DNA from: Gammaproteobacteria bacterium
GTDB taxonomy: Bacteria; Pseudomonadota; Gammaproteobacteria; SZUA-229
NCBI GenBank assembly: GCA_026197015.1
Contig: JAPHRB010000077.1
Location: 1 to 9,051 of the forward strand
Length of the DNA stretch: 9,051 bases
Direction: 5' to 3'
Below the pieces are notes generated by a model. It was not told the DNA's origin. It saw only the letters and a list, made by a program, of their open reading frames with translations, and ran no database searches. Below are positions 6,311 through 9,051 of the stretch, piece after piece; within the stretch, counting starts at the first letter, position 1, and each line of letters begins with the position of its first letter. The translations under genes were made by a program, and so were the position numbers.

Positions 6311-7474
6311 TTAAATTAATCTTACCGACAATACACCATCGATGTTCTGGATTTTTTCGATAGCTGCATCATCAGGTTTGCATTCTACATCTATTAAAGT
6401 ATAAGCAAGTTCATTGCGAGATTCATTAGCCATATGCAGAATATTAACGTTTGAACTACCTAAAACATGTGATATTTTACCTAACATATCGGGACTATTT
6501 GAATTCGATATAGCTAATCTAAAATCCCCCTGTCTAGATAATTTAATATTAGGATAGTTAACTGAATTTTTAATATTCCCGTTATCTAAAAAGTCTATTA
6601 ACTGATCGGCTATCATAACTGCACAATTATCTTCAGCCTCACCTGTTGACGCGCCTAGATGTGGCAGTGTAAAAACACCTTCATGCCCTTTAACTTCATT
6701 TGAAGGAAAATCATTAACATAAGCACGAATTTTACCTGCTTTTATTGCAGCTAGAACAGCACTATCATCTACAATACCTTCTCGAGCAAAATTTAAAACC
6801 ACAGCGCCGTCTTTCATCGTCGCCAAACTCTCAGCATTTAAAAGATTACGAGTGGCCTCAATTAGAGGTACATGAAATGTAATAAAATCCGCTTGCCGAA
6901 AAAGTTCGTCAGCACTATCCATCTGTTTAACATTCGAGGATAACTGCCATGCTGCCTGTACTGTAATACCAGGATCATAGCCAATTACTTTCATGCCAAG
7001 CGTATCTGCCGCATTTGCTACCTGTGCACCAATTGCACCCAGACCTACCACACCCAGGGTTTTACCTGGCAACTCAAAACCTGCAAATTTTTTCTTGCCT
7101 GCTTCTACTGCCTTAGTAACTTCTTCATCTGTACCCGTTAATTCAGTGGTATAATTCCAGGCGGGAATAAGGTTTCGACAGGCCATTAACATTCCTGCTA
7201 TGACTAACTCTTTAACTGCATTCGCATTGGCACCTGGTGCATTAAAAACAACAATGCCACGTTCTGACATTTTATCGACAGGTATATTATTAACGCCCGC
7301 ACCTGCTCTACCAATTGCTATTACTGAACTGGACACAGGCACATCATGCATTTTAAATGAACGTAACATGATAGCATCTGGCTCACTTACATCTTCACCT
7401 ACCTGATAACCTTTACCAGTTAGTTTATCTAAACCCAGGGGAGAGATTGCATTGTAGGTTTTGACATTAAACAT
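6311..7474 (-). CDS. serA: D-3-phosphoglycerate dehydrogenase, short ACT-containing type
   Basis: First step of serine synthesis: oxidation of 3-phosphoglycerate to 3-phosphohydroxypyruvate with NAD. The protein has 387 residues. The substrate domain contains IGRAGAGVNNIP (54-65). The nucleotide domain has GLGAIG (144-149), with Asp167 at the end of the second strand indicating NAD. The catalytic triad of the D-hydroxyacid dehydrogenases is present: Arg231 (NFAREGIVDD), Glu260 and His272 (LPHLGAST). A C-terminal ACT domain covers about 316-387, so allosteric control by serine or another amino acid is possible. The ATG at 7474 has AGGA 6 bases upstream; an earlier in-frame TTG would start inside the upstream palindrome. 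It is shorter than the roughly 410-residue E. coli SerA and sits between serC and pheA, which is not the usual gammaproteobacterial order. Confidence 0.94.
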   Translation of the reverse strand: MFNVKTYNAISPLGLDKLTGKGYQVGEDVSEPDAIMLRSFKMHDVPVSSSVIAIGRAGAGVNNIPVDKMSERGIVVFNAPGANANAVKELVIAGMLMACRNLIPAWNYTTELTGTDEEVTKAVEAGKKKFAGFELPGKTLGVVGLGAIGAQVANAADTLGMKVIGYDPGITVQAAWQLSSNVKQMDSADELFRQADFITFHVPLIEATRNLLNAESLATMKDGAVVLNFAREGIVDDSAVLAAIKAGKIRAYVNDFPSNEVKGHEGVFTLPHLGASTGEAEDNCAVMIADQLIDFLDNGNIKNSVNYPNIKLSRQGDFRLAISNSNSPDMLGKISHVLGSSNVNILHMANESRNELAYTLIDVECKPDDAAIEKIQNIDGVLSVRLI

Positions 7475-7493
7475 ATAAATTCCTATTTTTTCT

Positions 7494-7511
7494 GCCAACA
7501 ATATTGTTGGC
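7494..7511. repeat. Perfect 18-bp palindrome in the serA leader
   Basis: GCCAACAATATTGTTGGC is identical on both strands. It lies 19 bases before the serA start, just ahead of the AGGA ribosome binding site (7484-7481) and just after a candidate -10. In DNA it could be an operator for a dimeric repressor. In RNA it folds into a seven-pair hairpin with a four-base loop next to the ribosome binding site. It is not followed by a T-run on the minus strand, so it is not a terminator. Confidence 0.5.
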
Positions 7512-7524
7512 GCTTTTAAGCCGT

Positions 7525-7530
7525 ATAATA
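7525..7530 (-). promoter_or_regulatory. Candidate -10 of an internal serA promoter
   Basis: TATTAT (7530-7525) matches the -10 consensus at five of six positions and lies in the 120-base serC–serA gap. It would start transcription about 6 bases before the 18-bp palindrome. No good -35 is found at 16-18 bases, so the promoter would be weak or activator-dependent. serA may equally be read from the upstream serC promoter. Confidence 0.25.
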
Positions 7531-7594
7531 TTTTTTAATACAAACGAAAATCTCATATCACATGTTATTAAACAGATACAATTTTTTTCAAACA

Positions 7595-8674
7595 CTAAGC
7601 GTTATTTTTCTCAAAATCCTTCATATAATCAACAAGTGCATCTATACCAGATTCAGGCATCGCGTTATAAATACTTGCGCGCATTCCGCCAACTGATCTA
7701 TGACCTTTTAATGATGTTAAGCCTGCTTTTTCAGCACCTTGCAGAAAAGCACCATCAAGTGCGGCATCATCCAGTATAAATGGTACATTCATCAATGAAC
7801 GACAGTTTACATCTACAGGATTAGTATAAAAACCGGATTCATCAATAGCCGAATAAAGTTTTGCAGCCTTGCGACGGTTGGTTTCTTCTAACGTTTTAAT
7901 GCCTCCATTTTTCCTAATTCGGTCAAATACAAGGCCTGCTATATACCAGCTATAAGTGGCAGGCGTGTTATACATTGAATCATTATCAGCCATAATTTTG
8001 TAATCCAGCATCACTGGCATGCCATCAATGCAATTTCCAATTAAATCATCTCTAACAATAACAAGTGTTAACCCGGCACAACCAATATTTTTTTGAGCAC
8101 CCGCATATATTATGCCGAATTTACTAACATCAATTTCTCTTGATAATATACTTGATGACATATCCGCTACTAATGGCACATCTGTTTCAGGCAGGAAAGG
8201 AAACTCAACACCAACAATTGTTTCATTGGGCGTGTAATGTAAATAAGCTGCGTCATTACTTAAATTCCACTCAGACTGCTCGGTAACTGTTGTGAATTTA
8301 GAGTCTGCAGTAGTAGCCACAACATTAACATCACCATAACGTTTAGCTTCAGCAATGGCTTTTTTAGACCATTGACCGGTTAAAACATAATCAGCTTTGC
8401 GGTTAGAACCCATTAGGTTTATAGGAACAGCAGCAAACTGAGTGCTTGCCCCGCCCTGCATAAATAACACTTTATAGTTATCAGGGATATTCATTATGTC
8501 GCGCAAATCTGCTTCAGCTTTTTCTGCGATAGACATGTATGCTTTACCACGATGAGACATTTCCATTACAGACATGCCTGTTCCCTGCCAATCTAACATT
8601 TCTGACTGTGCTTTCTTAAGTACGTCTTCTGGAATACATGCAGGACCTGCACTGAAATTATATACTCGGCTCAT
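7595..8674 (-). CDS. serC: Phosphoserine aminotransferase
   Basis: Transfers the amino group of glutamate to 3-phosphohydroxypyruvate, giving phosphoserine; in many bacteria it also acts in pyridoxal phosphate synthesis. The 359 residues equal the family's normal length. Motifs are YNFSAGPACIP (5-15), SHRGKAY (40-46), QGGASTQFAAVP (73-84), HYTPNETIVGVEF (146-158), VADMSSSILSREIDV and the Schiff-base lysine Lys195 in YAGAQKNIG. The residue after NIG is Cys199, where SerC proteins I know have proline (NIGPAG). The rest of the active-site region looks intact. The ATG at 8674 is preceded by AAGGTG at about 9 bases. The gene follows gyrA by 110 bases, as in many Gammaproteobacteria, and is followed by serA. 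Confidence 0.96.
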   Translation of the reverse strand: MSRVYNFSAGPACIPEDVLKKAQSEMLDWQGTGMSVMEMSHRGKAYMSIAEKAEADLRDIMNIPDNYKVLFMQGGASTQFAAVPINLMGSNRKADYVLTGQWSKKAIAEAKRYGDVNVVATTADSKFTTVTEQSEWNLSNDAAYLHYTPNETIVGVEFPFLPETDVPLVADMSSSILSREIDVSKFGIIYAGAQKNIGCAGLTLVIVRDDLIGNCIDGMPVMLDYKIMADNDSMYNTPATYSWYIAGLVFDRIRKNGGIKTLEETNRRKAAKLYSAIDESGFYTNPVDVNCRSLMNVPFILDDAALDGAFLQGAEKAGLTSLKGHRSVGGMRASIYNAMPESGIDALVDYMKDFEKNNA

Positions 8675-8698
8675 TGCCTTTTACACCTTGATCAGTTA

Positions 8699-8745
8699 TT
8701 TATAGCGTCACTATAAAATTATTTAAAAATACCACCAGAGCTCAA
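8699..8745 (-). promoter_or_regulatory. Candidate serC promoter with an overlapping inverted repeat
   Basis: On the minus strand TTGAGC (8745-8740) and AATAAT (8723-8718) are separated by 16 bases, matching four and five of six consensus positions. The predicted start near 8711 falls in a perfect 7-base inverted repeat, TTTATAG/CTATAAA (8699-8705 with 8711-8717) with spacer CGTCA. This is a position from which a repressor could block the promoter. No gyrA terminator hairpin is visible, so read-through from gyrA cannot be excluded. Confidence 0.4.
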
Positions 8746-8784
8746 AAGTCGCCTGTAAAACATAGACAACTTATAATCTCTAAC

Positions 8785-9051
8785 TTATTCTGCTTCTTGC
8801 TGAGCGTCGTCGTCTGTATCAGATTCTTCACCAGCTAATACTTCTATGCGCTCAATTTCTACCAGCTTTTCATCATCAGATAACCTGATTAAACGAACAC
8901 CCTGCGTGTTTCTACCCATTTCTCTTACTTCTTCAACGCTGGTACGAATTAATGTACCACCATCAGAGATCATCATAAACTCATCTGTTTGAGTTACCTG
9001 AACCGCACCTACAACAGCTCCATTGCGCTCAGATGTTTGTATAGAAATCAC
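8785..9051 (-). CDS. gyrA: DNA gyrase subunit A (3' end, enters from the right edge)
   Basis: Only the last 88 codons are present. The stretch ISIQTSERNGAVVGAVQV, ISDGGTLIRTSVEEV and MGRNTQGVRLIRL is the final part of the GyrA C-terminal beta-pinwheel, which wraps DNA and makes negative supercoiling possible. It ends in a strongly acidic tail (EESDTDDDAQQEAE), as in other gammaproteobacterial GyrA, where the tail tunes supercoiling activity. The GTG at the window edge is an internal valine codon, not a start. The topoisomerase domain with the active-site tyrosine lies outside the window. Confidence 0.95.
   Translation of the reverse strand: MISIQTSERNGAVVGAVQVTQTDEFMMISDGGTLIRTSVEEVREMGRNTQGVRLIRLSDDEKLVEIERIEVLAGEESDTDDDAQQEAE

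Noticed and set aside
7200..7406. Plus-strand open frame opposite serA
   Set aside because: It is antisense to well-conserved SerA motifs and has no start signal.
7504..7779. Plus-strand open frame starting in the serA leader palindrome and running antisense into serC
   Set aside because: Most of it is the reverse of serC coding sequence; there is no ribosome binding site and no recognisable domain.

Overview
The window comes from an AT-rich gammaproteobacterium. The best evidence is the minus-strand run gyrA–serC–serA–pheA–hisC–tyrA, a variant of the gyrA–serC–pheA–hisC–tyrA block seen in non-enteric Gammaproteobacteria. A long-form PstC-like permease and a trimeric Gram-negative porin agree with this. 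The sequence alone does not give the genus. No mobile element, CRISPR array, tRNA or rRNA was seen.

Layout from the right edge leftwards, all on the minus strand: the last 88 codons of gyrA (9051-8785), serC (8674-7595), serA (7474-6311), pheA (6206-5118), hisC (5045-3930), tyrA (3917-3060), and a periplasmic DUF4124/glutaredoxin fusion (3036-2554). A porin (2413-1430) follows after a 140-base gap and ends in a Rho-independent terminator near 1331-1301. Two small plus-strand genes (734-1018 and 1057-1293) converge on the porin. At the left edge a PstC-like permease starts at 582 on the minus strand and runs out of the window.

serC and serA make two of the three steps from 3-phosphoglycerate to serine. 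pheA, tyrA and the HisC-type aminotransferase take chorismate to phenylalanine and tyrosine, and hisC also serves histidine synthesis. The block is therefore an amino-acid biosynthesis operon. Internal palindromes upstream of serC and serA suggest it is divided into separately controlled units.

The most interesting signal is regulatory. Both the PstC-like gene and the porin are preceded by 7-base half-sites resembling the PhoB box (YTGTMAY), in the direction of transcription and spaced close to or exactly at multiples of 11 bases. This suggests that the left third of the window answers to phosphate limitation and that the porin is a phosphate-starvation porin. It is an inference from motif and context, not shown. 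No clearly new multi-gene system is visible; the least explained parts are the 94-residue hypothetical protein, the structured porin 3' region and the serA palindrome.
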